Shown in pieces: positions 16,256 to 24,837 of a stretch of DNA of 64,000 bases. Location: assembly GCF_010500965.1 (NCBI RefSeq), contig NZ_QVMI01000016.1, positions 1-64,000 of the forward strand, read 5' to 3'. Within the stretch, counting starts at the first letter, position 1. The number at the start of each line of letters is the position of its first letter. The notes beneath the pieces are model-generated. The model was not told the origin of the DNA, ran no database searches, and worked only from the letters and a program-made list of their open reading frames with translations. Origin of the DNA: Bacteroides sp. 51 (lineage in GTDB: Bacteria > Bacteroidota > Bacteroidia > Bacteroidales > Bacteroidaceae). Both the position numbers and the translations under genes were made by a program.

Positions 16256-16695
16256 TACTTGTTGATTTGCGCAAGAATCTCTTTATATACTTGCTGGGTT
16301 TTACTTGAATCACTATAATTTATAAAAACAGGTATATCATCCTTACGTTGTATTTTCAGGAATGGCCCATCTGCAACATGCAGAAAGAGCTTGATACGCT
16401 CACCACTTTCTGTTCTGAAATAACCCTTTTTCACAGAAGCAAACGAATAACCATCTGTTCTTGATTTTATAACAGGCAACGTATCTACTAAGTTTACCTG
16501 AGACAGGTCATCAAGAGAAAATCTCTCTCCATACGATCCCTCAATTCTGATCTCCTCGCCCTCAATGGAAACATTTGCTTCTGTTGAATGAATCCTAACC
16601 ACCACCACAAAAACAATAATGGCTATGACACCTCCTAAAATCTGCATACAAAGATACAGGGATGGTTTTCTTTTCTTTCCAACGGGTGTATTCAT
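16255..16695 (-). CDS. Membrane-anchored PH-like domain protein
   Basis: A 146-residue protein with one N-terminal transmembrane helix (about 13-34, LYLCMQILGGVIAIIVFVVV) and a soluble C-terminal part of about 110 residues. That part has a beta-rich bacterial PH-like pattern: IRIEGSYGERFSLDDLSQVNLVD, SFASVKKGYFRTESGERIKLFLHV, then a helix QQVYKEILAQI. Role unknown. It lies 3 bases after the four-helix membrane protein at 16699-17142 and overlaps the GNAT gene by one base, so these probably form one operon with recR. Confidence 0.65.
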   Translation of the reverse strand: MNTPVGKKRKPSLYLCMQILGGVIAIIVFVVVVRIHSTEANVSIEGEEIRIEGSYGERFSLDDLSQVNLVDTLPVIKSRTDGYSFASVKKGYFRTESGERIKLFLHVADGPFLKIQRKDDIPVFINYSDSSKTQQVYKEILAQINK

Positions 16696-16698
16696 CGG

Positions 16699-17142
16699 TT
16701 ATTCCTCCGTATTTACATTCAGTTCTTCGCGCATCCGCTTCTCTCCCGGGAGGCAAAAGACGGAAGCCGTCACAGCAATCAGTGCACAAAAAGCACCGAC
16801 GTTGCTAAGCGTGAGATAATATACTAATATATTTAATAGTATTGCAACTTCCAATATAGCCAGACGTACACCACTCCAAAGAATGTATTTAGACAGTGCC
16901 TCGGTAAGATGAACCTCGTCTATCTTTTTCTTAAGTACAACACTGAACAGCTTCAAGGCTAAAGGAACACAAACAATGGCAGTCAGTATGCCCACTGTCT
17001 CCCAAATATACATCATCCGAGGATCATCCGCATAGAGTCCTACAGGTAAGAAATCCGTTTCGTAAGCTACCACAAATAGAATTGGTAATACCCAGAACAG
17101 GTAATATTGCGTCTTTAGTTTCTGTGCTATTTTCTTAAACAT
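16699..17142 (-). CDS. Four-helix inner-membrane protein, uncharacterised
   Basis: A 147-residue protein with four hydrophobic helices: QYYLFWVLPILFVVAY, MYIWETVGILTAIVCVPLAL, LAILEVAILLNILVYYL and GAFCALIAVTASVFCL, ending in a charged tail (GEKRMREELNVNTEE). No family recognised beyond its typical position after recR in Bacteroides-like genomes. It is followed directly by the PH-like gene, which suggests that they act together. About 100 bases separate it from recR, and that gap holds short repeated words related to those of the 15610-15726 palindrome. Confidence 0.65.
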   Translation of the reverse strand: MFKKIAQKLKTQYYLFWVLPILFVVAYETDFLPVGLYADDPRMMYIWETVGILTAIVCVPLALKLFSVVLKKKIDEVHLTEALSKYILWSGVRLAILEVAILLNILVYYLTLSNVGAFCALIAVTASVFCLPGEKRMREELNVNTEE

Positions 17143-17239
17143 AATTTTAGAAGTTAGAAGTTAAAAGTTAGAAGCTAGGTCAATGGAACAATACTACATA
17201 GGTAAGGATAAAACCTTACTACTGACTACTAGCTACTGA

Positions 17240-17851
17240 CTACTGATTAAATGGAATGCGGTTGACGATACTTCGTCCGAGGGTGACTTCATCGGTATAT
17301 TCGAGTTCATCGCCAATGGAGATTCCACGGGCAATGACTGTCAGTTTAACACCTGTGCTTTCCAGTTTACGATAAATATAAAAGTTGGTGGTATCACCTT
17401 CCATTGTAGAACTCAAAGCCAGGACTACCTCATTGATTCCTCCTTCTTTGACCCGCTCTATCAGGCTTTCGATCTGTAAATCACTGGGACCAACACCATC
17501 CATAGGCGAAATAACACCACCCAAGACATGGTATAAGCCACGAAATTGCTGAGTGCCTTCTACGGCCATCACATCACGAATATTCTCTACCACACAAATA
17601 GTAGAAGCATCACGTTTAGGATTGGCACAAATCTGACAAACTTCCGTATCCGATATATTATGGCATACTTTACAATATTTCACTTCATGTTTAAGCGTAA
17701 TCATAGCGTTTCCAAACGCTTCCACTACACTCGTTTCCTGCCGGAGCAAATGGAGTACAAGTCTCATCGCCGTCTTTCGTCCGATGCCGGGAAGTTTGGA
17801 AAACTCGTTCACAGCCTTTTCCAGCAACATTGACGGATATTGTTGATTCAT
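17240..17851 (-). CDS. recR: Recombination mediator protein RecR
   Basis: A 203-residue RecR. It contains the helix-hairpin-helix ([17 protein letters not shown]), the zinc-binding segment with [16 protein letters not shown], the Toprim domain ([14 protein letters not shown] through [18 protein letters not shown]) and the C-terminal [23 protein letters not shown]. It works with RecF and RecO to load RecA at gaps. The length and all motifs match the family. It leads the operon of two membrane proteins and a GNAT. Confidence 0.97.
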   Translation of the reverse strand: MNQQYPSMLLEKAVNEFSKLPGIGRKTAMRLVLHLLRQETSVVEAFGNAMITLKHEVKYCKVCHNISDTEVCQICANPKRDASTICVVENIRDVMAVEGTQQFRGLYHVLGGVISPMDGVGPSDLQIESLIERVKEGGINEVVLALSSTMEGDTTNFYIYRKLESTGVKLTVIARGISIGDELEYTDEVTLGRSIVNRIPFNQ

Positions 17852-17916
17852 TTTTTAGTCTTTAAGTTTTTAAGTCTATAAAATCAAAATACAAACTCAG
17901 TCGCCAAAGATACATG

Positions 17917-18082
17917 TTTTAGTTTTTAAGTTCTTGAGTTTTTAAGATTTTAAGATTAAGAGCCTGTTTAAATTTTGCTCGTTCTTTTATTTAGCGCTAT
18001 TTTTTGGCTGTTTGTTTTCTTTTTAAGTCGAAAATAGCGGGCTATTTTTAATCTTAAAAACTCAAAAACTTAAAAACTAAAA
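17917..18082. repeat. Long imperfect inverted repeat between recR and the symporter
   Basis: Bases 17917-17958 (TTTTAGTTTTTAAGTTCTTG and on) pair with 18049-18082, apart from one mismatch and an 8-base extra segment in the left arm. Inside lies a second imperfect stem (TAGCGCTATTTT with AAAATAGCGGGCTA). It sits between divergent genes, so it is not a simple terminator. The same kind of word (AACTTAAAAACTCAAAAACT) reappears at about 49318-49340, ahead of yidC. Confidence 0.6.
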
Positions 18083-18085
18083 TCG

Positions 18086-18093
18086 TACTTTTG
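18086..18093 (+). promoter_or_regulatory. -7 box almost touching the symporter start codon
   Basis: TACTTTTG fits TAnnTTTG and ends 4 bases before the ATG at 18098, so the message could be leaderless or start translation at the second ATG (18101). Confidence 0.4.
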
Positions 18094-18097
18094 CGGC

Positions 18098-19585
18098 ATG
18101 ATGATCATTATCACCATTATCTGCTATTTCACAGCATTATTGATTATTGCCCGGATCACCGGAAGGAAAGGTGGTTCCAATGCCGTTTTCTTTAAAGGAG
18201 AGAATAAATCGCCGTGGTACGTCGTAGCTTTCGGAATGATCGGAGCATCCATCTCCGGGGTAACATTTGTTTCCGTACCGGGAATGGTTCGGGGCATGGA
18301 CATGACCTATATGCAGACGGTGATTGGTTTCTTCTTCGGCTACCTCATCGTAGCACACATATTACTCCCACTCTACTATAGACTGAACCTGACAAGCATA
18401 TATACCTACCTGGGAAATCGGATTGGTGTTCATACCTATCGCACCGGATCGTTATTCTTTTTGCTTTCGCGCATGCTGGGTACAGCAGCCAAACTCTATC
18501 TGGTATGTCTGATTCTTTATACATATGTATTTCAGGAAATGAACGTACCCTTCTGGGCTATAGCTGCCGGTGCAGTCACGTTGGTATGGTTCTATACACA
18601 AAAAAGTGGTATCAAAACAATTGTATGGACGGATACCTTACAAACCCTCTGCCTGATCATAGCATTAATCTTTATTATTATATCCATTGCCGGACATCTT
18701 GACCTGGATGTGAAAGGTATGGTTCAGGTTATCCGGGAAAACGAACATTCTCGCATCTTTGTTTTTGACGACTGGGTGTCCCGCCAGAACTTCTTCAAAC
18801 AATTCATCAGCGGGATTTTCATTGTGATTGTGATGACAGGGTTGGATCAGGATATGATGCAAAAGAATCTCACTTGCCGCAACCTGAAGGAGGCACAGAA
18901 AAACATGTATTGTTACGGATTCTCATTTATTCCTCTGAACCTGTTATTCCTTTGTCTGGGCATTCTGCTATTGGTACTTGCTGGTAAGATGCAACTGGAA
19001 CTACCACCGATGAACGATGATATCCTTCCGATGTTTGCCACACAGGGTTATCTGGGCCAGTCGGTACTGGTACTGTTCACCATCGGCATTATTGCAGCTG
19101 CATTCAGCAACTCAGACTCTGCCCTAACCTCAATGACCACTAGTTTCTGCGTAGATATCCTGAACACGGACAAAGACCCGGAGGAAATCGCACGCCGGAA
19201 ACGTCAGAAAGTACATATCCTTATGTCCGTTGTGTTAATAGCCTTCATCTGCTTCTTCCGGATTGTAAACAACAAAAGCGTAATTGATGCCATATATATC
19301 ATAGCTTCATATACTTACGGACCATTATTAGGCATGTTCTGCTTCGGATTATTCACTAAACGAACAACGAAAGATAAATGGGTACCTTATATTGCCATAG
19401 CATCGCCCATCATCTGCTATATACTGAACATGATTGTGAGTAAATACACACAATATTCTTTCGGGTATGAGTTGCTTATGTTAAACGGAGCCCTTACCTT
19501 TGCAGGCATGTGGCTAATGAGCGCCTCACCACAGAGTAACACAGAGTTTCACAGAGATGGCAATGTGCCGCAACAGAATCATTAA
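18098..19585 (+). CDS. Sodium:solute symporter (SSS family)
   Basis: A 495-residue membrane protein with about 13 helices and the layout of the SSS family: GRKGGSNAVFFKGENKSPWYVVAFGMIGASISGVTF in the first sodium-binding region, then repeated hydrophobic segments and VLFTIGIIAAAFSNSDSALTSMTTSFCVDI near residue 340. The substrate is not evident; relatives carry sugars, amino acids, sialic acid or vitamins. The last 19 residues (from SPQSN) are encoded by an intergenic-type repeat, so this tail is probably not functional. The ATG at 18098 sits right after a promoter box. Confidence 0.85.
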   Translation: MMIIITIICYFTALLIIARITGRKGGSNAVFFKGENKSPWYVVAFGMIGASISGVTFVSVPGMVRGMDMTYMQTVIGFFFGYLIVAHILLPLYYRLNLTSIYTYLGNRIGVHTYRTGSLFFLLSRMLGTAAKLYLVCLILYTYVFQEMNVPFWAIAAGAVTLVWFYTQKSGIKTIVWTDTLQTLCLIIALIFIIISIAGHLDLDVKGMVQVIRENEHSRIFVFDDWVSRQNFFKQFISGIFIVIVMTGLDQDMMQKNLTCRNLKEAQKNMYCYGFSFIPLNLLFLCLGILLLVLAGKMQLELPPMNDDILPMFATQGYLGQSVLVLFTIGIIAAAFSNSDSALTSMTTSFCVDILNTDKDPEEIARRKRQKVHILMSVVLIAFICFFRIVNNKSVIDAIYIIASYTYGPLLGMFCFGLFTKRTTKDKWVPYIAIASPIICYILNMIVSKYTQYSFGYELLMLNGALTFAGMWLMSASPQSNTEFHRDGNVPQQNH

Positions 19586-19607
19586 AAACTCTGTGTTACT
19601 CTGTGGT
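19528..19607. repeat. 22-bp perfect inverted repeat overlapping the symporter 3' end
   Basis: Arms 19528-19549 and 19586-19607 are perfect reverse complements, built from the word CACAGAGT, which recurs every 10 bp (19530, 19540, 19550). The left arm is coding and the right arm starts at the base after the stop codon. The stem could terminate transcription. Confidence 0.7.
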
Positions 19608-19635
19608 AAAATATAACTAATAAAGAACAAGGACT

Positions 19636-20238
19636 ATGAATATTAATAAAGTAGAGTTTGTTATCAGTAATACAGATGTGAAGAAATGCCCGGAGGGGAC
19701 ATTGCCTGAGTATGCGTTCATCGGACGTTCCAACGTTGGTAAGTCCAGCCTGATCAATATGCTGACCGGACGAAAGGGATTGGCTATGACTTCGGCCACA
19801 CCTGGTAAAACAATGCTGATCAATCATTTTATTATTGACGATAGCTGGTATATTGTCGACCTGCCCGGATACGGATACGCTCGCCGTGGAATGAAAGGAC
19901 AGGATCAGATTCGAAAAATTATTGAAGATTATATCCTTGAGCGCGAACAAATGACTAATCTATTTCTTTTAATTGATAGTCGCCTGGAACCACAGAAGAT
20001 AGACATGGAGTTTATGGAGTGGCTGGGCGAAAACGGAATCCCTTTCTCTATCGTGTTCACCAAGGCCGATAAACTCAAGGGGGGTAAACTTAGCAGTAAC
20101 ATACAAATGTATCTGCGCGAGTTACGCCGCCAATGGGAGGAACTACCTCCTCATTTTATCTCCTCTTCCGAAACTAAACTCGGACGAAATGAGATACTGG
20201 GTTATATCGAGTCTATCAACAAGGAGATTTACCGTTAG
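19636..20238 (+). CDS. engB: Ribosome biogenesis GTPase EngB (YihA/YsxC)
   Basis: A 200-residue GTPase with the expected motifs: G1 [11 protein letters not shown]2 region TSATPGKT, G3 DLPGYGYA, G4 TKADK and G5 SSSE. EngB helps to mature the large ribosomal subunit and is usually essential. Length and order match the family. It starts 50 bases after the symporter stop, with the 19586-19607 repeat arm between, and is followed by the DUF4923 gene on the same strand. Confidence 0.96.
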   Translation: MNINKVEFVISNTDVKKCPEGTLPEYAFIGRSNVGKSSLINMLTGRKGLAMTSATPGKTMLINHFIIDDSWYIVDLPGYGYARRGMKGQDQIRKIIEDYILEREQMTNLFLLIDSRLEPQKIDMEFMEWLGENGIPFSIVFTKADKLKGGKLSSNIQMYLRELRRQWEELPPHFISSSETKLGRNEILGYIESINKEIYR

Positions 20239-20267
20239 TATTAATTTATTCACAAAAAAGAAGAAAA

Positions 20268-20876
20268 ATGAAACAATTGCAATTAATTATCGCATGCGTA
20301 TGTGGCTTATTATTCACTGTAAACAACGCTAATGCACAATCATGGAAGGATATATTCAACAGCGAGAATATATCAAAAGCAGTAGACACTGTTAAAGAAG
20401 TTACCGGAACCGCTGTAGTAAAAAACATCACTGGAACATGGAGCTACAGTGGATCGGCAGTACAATTCGAATCGGACAACTTGCTGAATAAAGCCGGAGG
20501 AGCCGTTGCAGCATCAACTGTAGAAAGCAAACTGGATACACAACTATCCAAAGTAGGGATCAAGGCTGGAGCAACAAGCTTTACTTTTAACGAAGACGGT
20601 TCATTTAGCAGCGTTATCGGAAAACGTACAATAAAAGGTACATACACATATGATAGCAGTGCATCAACCCTTAACCTGAAATTCTCCGGACTTGTGGGTA
20701 TGAATGCAGCAGTTACCGGATCTTCCAATAATATGTCGTTGCTTTTCGATGCAGACAAACTCCTGCAACTGGTAACTTTCCTGGGTAACAAGGTAAATAA
20801 CACCACCATCAAATCTATCACTGCATTGGCCGAAAGTTATGACGGCATGAAGCTGGGAATGGAAATGAAGAAATAA
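20268..20876 (+). CDS. Secreted DUF4923 family protein
   Basis: A 202-residue protein with a signal peptide (LQLIIACVCGLLFTVNNANAQ), then SWKDIFNSENISKAVDTVKEVTG, a central GTWSYSGSAVQFESDNLLNKAGG and lipocalin-like strands (GIKAGATSFTFNEDGSFSS, KGTYTYDSSASTLNLKF). This matches the Bacteroidetes DUF4923 family, whose function is unknown; a periplasmic or outer-membrane location is likely. It lies 29 bases after engB. Its 3' end is followed by a pair of inverted REP-like palindromes before the convergent galM. Confidence 0.75.
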   Translation: MKQLQLIIACVCGLLFTVNNANAQSWKDIFNSENISKAVDTVKEVTGTAVVKNITGTWSYSGSAVQFESDNLLNKAGGAVAASTVESKLDTQLSKVGIKAGATSFTFNEDGSFSSVIGKRTIKGTYTYDSSASTLNLKFSGLVGMNAAVTGSSNNMSLLFDADKLLQLVTFLGNKVNNTTIKSITALAESYDGMKLGMEMKK

Positions 20877-20880
20877 TACT

Positions 20881-20949
20881 GTAGGGGCGGTTCGCGAACC
20901 GCCCAATGTACAGGAAACCATTTTCGGGCGGTTCGCGAACCGCCCCTAC
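20881..20949. repeat. Inverted pair of REP-like palindromes
   Basis: GGGCGGTTCGCGAACCGCCC occurs at 20885-20904 and 20926-20945. The first is preceded by GTAG and the second followed by CTAC, so the two copies are in inverted orientation and together form a hairpin with 24-bp arms. A third copy lies at 25705-25724. They separate the convergent DUF4923 and galM genes. Confidence 0.85.
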
Positions 20950-20954
20950 TCTTA

Positions 20955-22091
20955 TTACAATTTTACCCCAAACCTATACACACACCGGCTATAGTATTTT
21001 TCACCGGGTCGCAACACTGTCGAAGGAAACTGAGGTTTATTCGGGCTATCCTGAAAATGCATCGTTTCAAGACAAATCGAATTACGTTTCGGGTAAGCAA
21101 TACCTTTTTTCCCTACCAACTTCCCTCTCAACCCTTCGGCTGTATAGACTTGTAAGCCCGGTTCGTTTGTATAAACCTCAAGTATCCTGCCACTTTTCTC
21201 ATCATACACAGAAGCGGCAAGTTTAGTAACATCCCCTTTCGTATTCAACACAAAGCAATGATCATACCCACCCCGGGCAAGGTTTAACTGCGGATCATCT
21301 TCATCCATACGACTGCCCATACGTTCGGGAACAGTAAAATCAAAAGGTGTTCCTTCCACAGCAGCAAACTCACCGGTCACACATTTGGTTGAGTCATAAG
21401 GGGTAAAGTAATCGGCATTCACATATAGGATTTCATCTTCTATTGTACCGGCCAGATCACCGGATATATTAAAGAATGAATGATGTGAGAGGTTAACCAC
21501 GGTTGGTTTATCCGTTTTTGCTTCATAAGTAATATCAAGTTCATTATCATCTGTCAGCCGATACACTACACTTACGTCCAGATTACCGGGAAAACCGTTT
21601 TCGCCATCTATAGACAAATAGCTCAACTTAATAGCCGAGGGATCTAATTGCTCTGCATCCCAGATTTTAGCGGCAAACCCAGGGTTACCGCCATGAGCCG
21701 AATGTTGTCCTGTATTTGGTGTTAAATGATAGGTAATGGAATCCAGTGTAAAAGTCGCATTCAGAATACGCCCGATATATCGTCCCACTGTAGATCCGAA
21801 ATTCTGCGACTGATCCATATATTCCTTTATGGTAGGAAATCCATTCACTACATCTTCCGACTTTCCATTTCGATCGGGAGCCATTATGGAGACTACACGC
21901 GCACCATAGTTGGTGACACAAACTTCCATTCCGTTTTTGTTTTTTAAAACGTAAAGGTTAGTAAGCTTTCCGTCCCTCTCTGTTTGAAAATCCGCAACCT
22001 TCAACCCTGAAAGTGTTAGCGATGAATCGTCGCACCCCAGGAGTCCTGCGGATAACAAAAGCACCATCAATAAACCATTCCTGACATTCAT
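20955..22091 (-). CDS. galM: Aldose 1-epimerase, lipoprotein form
   Basis: A 378-residue aldose 1-epimerase (mutarotase). It has a lipoprotein signal (LLLSAGLLGC, Cys20), the start of the beta-sandwich (LKNKNGMEVCVTNYGARVVSI), the first active-site His segment (HSAHGGNPGF), the general acid His in VNLSHHSFFNISG, and the catalytic Glu near the C-terminus (CLETMHFQDSPNKP). It interconverts alpha and beta anomers of galactose or glucose; the lipid anchor places it outside the cytoplasm, where it can serve sugar uptake. A -7 box lies at 22118-22125. Confidence 0.93.
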   Translation of the reverse strand: MNVRNGLLMVLLLSAGLLGCDDSSLTLSGLKVADFQTERDGKLTNLYVLKNKNGMEVCVTNYGARVVSIMAPDRNGKSEDVVNGFPTIKEYMDQSQNFGSTVGRYIGRILNATFTLDSITYHLTPNTGQHSAHGGNPGFAAKIWDAEQLDPSAIKLSYLSIDGENGFPGNLDVSVVYRLTDDNELDITYEAKTDKPTVVNLSHHSFFNISGDLAGTIEDEILYVNADYFTPYDSTKCVTGEFAAVEGTPFDFTVPERMGSRMDEDDPQLNLARGGYDHCFVLNTKGDVTKLAASVYDEKSGRILEVYTNEPGLQVYTAEGLRGKLVGKKGIAYPKRNSICLETMHFQDSPNKPQFPSTVLRPGEKYYSRCVYRFGVKL

Positions 22092-22117
22092 ACATAAACG
22101 TTTTTAATACTATTTCG

Positions 22118-22125
22118 CAAATATA
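22118..22125 (-). promoter_or_regulatory. -7 box of the aldose epimerase gene
   Basis: The minus strand reads TATATTTG, 26 bases ahead of the start codon. Confidence 0.5.
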
Positions 22126-22150
22126 CACGATTATTTCTGAAAAAAAGACT

Positions 22151-22158
22151 TACCTTTG
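22151..22158 (+). promoter_or_regulatory. -7 box of the DUF1573 gene
   Basis: TACCTTTG fits TAnnTTTG and lies 29 bases ahead of the ATG at 22188. Confidence 0.5.
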
Positions 22159-22187
22159 TATTTGGTAAACACTAAAAAAAGACTTAA

Positions 22188-22571
22188 ATGAAAAAAATAT
22201 TATTTTTTATTTTCCTGATTGCCGGAATCGGCTATGCTTCTGCCCAAGGTGGTGCGGAAATCAAATTTGATAAAACAACATACGATTTCGGAAAATTCTC
22301 TGAGAACAGTCCGAAAGTAACCGGATCATTCACCTTTACCAATATTGGTGACGCTCCATTGGTTATTCATCAGGCTGTAGCATCTTGCGGTTGCGCTGTA
22401 CCCGAGTACACTAAAGAACCTATATTGCCCGGAAAAACCGGTAAGATCACTGTAACTTATGATGGAACCGGAAAATTCCCGGGACACTTTAAGAAGTCCA
22501 TCACTCTCCGTACCAACGCTAAAACCGAAATGGTACGCCTCTTCATAGAAGGCGATATGGAAGCAAAATAG
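22188..22571 (+). CDS. Secreted DUF1573 protein
   Basis: A 127-residue protein with a signal peptide (ILFFIFLIAGIGYASAQ) and one Ig-like DUF1573 domain: FDKTTYDFGKFSENSPKVTGSFTFTN, then the conserved VASCGCAVPEY with two cysteines, PILPGKTGKITVTYDGTGKFPG and TLRTNAK. The family is abundant in Bacteroidetes; its role is unknown. It has its own promoter box and a strong terminator at 22646-22700, so it is probably a single-gene transcript. Confidence 0.85.
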   Translation: MKKILFFIFLIAGIGYASAQGGAEIKFDKTTYDFGKFSENSPKVTGSFTFTNIGDAPLVIHQAVASCGCAVPEYTKEPILPGKTGKITVTYDGTGKFPGHFKKSITLRTNAKTEMVRLFIEGDMEAK

Positions 22572-22645
22572 GCCCCGAGGCGGGGCGGCCAAGTGCGGCA
22601 AGCCGCGTTGCGCAATCTTTAATAAATAAAAAAGATATATGAGTT

Positions 22646-22700
22646 AATAAGCGAAAATACATGGATGAAGAAAGATTGATTCCTTGTGTTTTCGCTTATT
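22646..22700 (+). terminator. Terminator after the DUF1573 gene
   Basis: A 20-bp near-perfect stem (22646-22665 with 22681-22700, two mismatches) with a 15-base loop and a following TTTT. Confidence 0.65.
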
Positions 22701-22766
22701 TTTTGTACAGCTTACTATCTTCCTGCTTTGTGAATGCTATAAATAATGTAAAACAATAAAATAAAC

Positions 22767-22795
22767 AATCTGCGTAAATCCGCGTTAATCTGCGT
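22767..22795. repeat. Three 10-bp tandem words (AATCTGCGT type)
   Basis: AATCTGCGT, AATCCGCGT and AATCTGCGT start at 22767, 22777 and 22787, exactly 10 bp apart, just ahead of the OPT transporter gene. The reverse word ACGCAGATT is at 51261-51269, after yidC. Confidence 0.6.
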
Positions 22796-22802
22796 TTCAA
22801 CT

Positions 22803-24803
22803 ATGAATCACGAAGAAGAAAAAATCACGGGACTACCCGAAAACGCTTTCCGTGAGCTAAAGCCCGGAGAAGTGTACAATCCATTGATGAGCCCTGATAA
22901 AAAGTATCCGGAGGTAAATCTCTGGTCGGTATTGTGGGGATTGGCTATGGCTGTATTATTCTCTGCCGCAGCTGCTTATTTGGGACTTAAAGTAGGGCAA
23001 GTTTTTGAAGCGGCTATTCCAATTGCAATTATTGCGGTGGGAGTATCGGCTGCCGCCAAACGTAAAAATGCGCTGGGCGAGAATGTAATCATCCAATCTA
23101 TCGGTTCCAGTTCGGGAGTGATTGTAGCAGGTGCTATATTTACCTTGCCGGCTTTATATATACTTCAGGAGAATTATCCGAAAGAGATTACAATAACCTT
23201 TACACAGGTCTTTATCAGTTCATTGCTTGGAGGTGTGTTGGGTATCCTTTTCCTTATTCCTTTTCGTAAATATTTCGTGCAAGATATGCACGGCAAGTAC
23301 CCATTCCCGGAAGCTACGGCAACTGCACAAGTACTTGTATCGGGCGAAAAAGGCGGAAGCCAGGCTAAACCATTGTTAATAGCCGGTATCATAGGTGGTT
23401 TATACGATTTCCTTGTATCTACTTTCGGGCTATGGAATGCAGACTTTACCAGCCGGGTAAGCGAGCTGGGGCATACACTGGCCGATAAAGCCAAATTGGT
23501 ATTCAAGGTGAATACCAGTGCAGCACTTCTTGGTCTGGGATATATTATCGGACTAAAATATGCGATCATTATCTGTGCCGGCTCGCTGGCCGTATGGTGG
23601 ATTATTATCCCGGGTATTTCTTTAATCTGGGGAGGCCAGGAGTTGAGTATGTGGAATCCTGCTCTTGCCGGCACATTGGTTGGCGACATGGCACCCGAAG
23701 CGATTTTTAAAGAATATGCCCGTAGCATCGGTATCGGTGGTATCGCTATGGCGGGAGTGATTGGTATTATTCGTTCATGGAGCATTATTAAAGGTGCTAT
23801 CGGACTGGCTGCAAATGAGTTTAAAGGTAAATCATCCGTTTCTACGGAAGTCAAAAGAACACAGCGTGACTTGTCGATGAAGATTATCGCTGTTGGTTCG
23901 GTCATAACCCTTTTGCTTATTACACTATTCTTCTATTTTGATGTGATGCAAGGCAACTTGTTACATACTTTGGTAGGCATCCTTTTGGTTGCTATCATTG
24001 CTTTCCTGTTTACTACGGTTGCTGCCAATGCCATTGCTATTGTAGGAACCAATCCGGTATCGGGTATGACTTTGATGACCTTGATCCTTGCTTCCGTAGT
24101 GATGGTAGCCGTGGGATTGAATGGTACAGAAGGAATGGTAGCTGCCCTGATTATGGGAGGTGTGGTATGTACTGCGTTATCAATGGCAGGCGGATTCATA
24201 ACGGACCTCAAAATCGGCTACTGGTTGGGAAGTACCCCAGCCAAACAGGAGGGTTGGAAATTCCTGGGAACCATCGTTTCTGCTGCAACCGTAGGCGGGG
24301 TAATGATTATCCTGAATAAAGCATATGGGTTTACGGGCGAAGGAGCGTTGAATGCTCCACAAGCCAATGCGATGGCTGCTGTGATCGAACCGTTGATGAC
24401 AGGAACAGGGGCACCTTGGTTGTTGTATGGTATTGGTGCGGCTTTGGCTATCGTACTTACTTTCCTGAAAGTACCTGCATTGGCCTTTGCACTGGGTATG
24501 TTTATTCCGTTGGAATTGAATATTCCATTGGTTGTGGGTGGAGCCGTAAGCTGGTACGTAACTACACGTAGCAAAGACCAGGCGGTAAATGCTGCCCGTG
24601 GCGAAAAGGGTACATTACTGGCTTCCGGATTTATTGCCGGAGGTGCACTGATGGGTGTGGTAAGTGCCATCATCCGTTTTGCTGACTACAATTGGGAAAT
24701 GACTGCATGGGTAGCAAACTCATGGTCGGAAGTGCTTTCATTGGCTATGTATGCACTACTAATTGTATATTTAATCAAAACCAGTATGAAAATCAGTAAA
24801 TAA
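22803..24803 (+). CDS. OPT family oligopeptide transporter
   Basis: A 666-residue membrane protein with about 16 helices. Family features are the N-terminal ELKPGEVYNPLMSPDKKYPEVN ahead of the first helix, the AAAAYLGLKVGQVFEAAIPIAI segment, and the long C-terminal block with GTGAPWLLYGIGAALAIVLTF, VPALAFALGMFIPLELNIPL and ASGFIAGGALMGVVSAI. OPT proteins import peptides or metal chelates with protons. The substrate is not visible. It probably heads a run with the esterase at 24838 and the DUF1460 gene at 25734. Confidence 0.9.
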   Translation: MNHEEEKITGLPENAFRELKPGEVYNPLMSPDKKYPEVNLWSVLWGLAMAVLFSAAAAYLGLKVGQVFEAAIPIAIIAVGVSAAAKRKNALGENVIIQSIGSSSGVIVAGAIFTLPALYILQENYPKEITITFTQVFISSLLGGVLGILFLIPFRKYFVQDMHGKYPFPEATATAQVLVSGEKGGSQAKPLLIAGIIGGLYDFLVSTFGLWNADFTSRVSELGHTLADKAKLVFKVNTSAALLGLGYIIGLKYAIIICAGSLAVWWIIIPGISLIWGGQELSMWNPALAGTLVGDMAPEAIFKEYARSIGIGGIAMAGVIGIIRSWSIIKGAIGLAANEFKGKSSVSTEVKRTQRDLSMKIIAVGSVITLLLITLFFYFDVMQGNLLHTLVGILLVAIIAFLFTTVAANAIAIVGTNPVSGMTLMTLILASVVMVAVGLNGTEGMVAALIMGGVVCTALSMAGGFITDLKIGYWLGSTPAKQEGWKFLGTIVSAATVGGVMIILNKAYGFTGEGALNAPQANAMAAVIEPLMTGTGAPWLLYGIGAALAIVLTFLKVPALAFALGMFIPLELNIPLVVGGAVSWYVTTRSKDQAVNAARGEKGTLLASGFIAGGALMGVVSAIIRFADYNWEMTAWVANSWSEVLSLAMYALLIVYLIKTSMKISK

Positions 24804-24837
24804 TAACAGGTAGCGGCGCCTTGCCGCAAATTATAGT

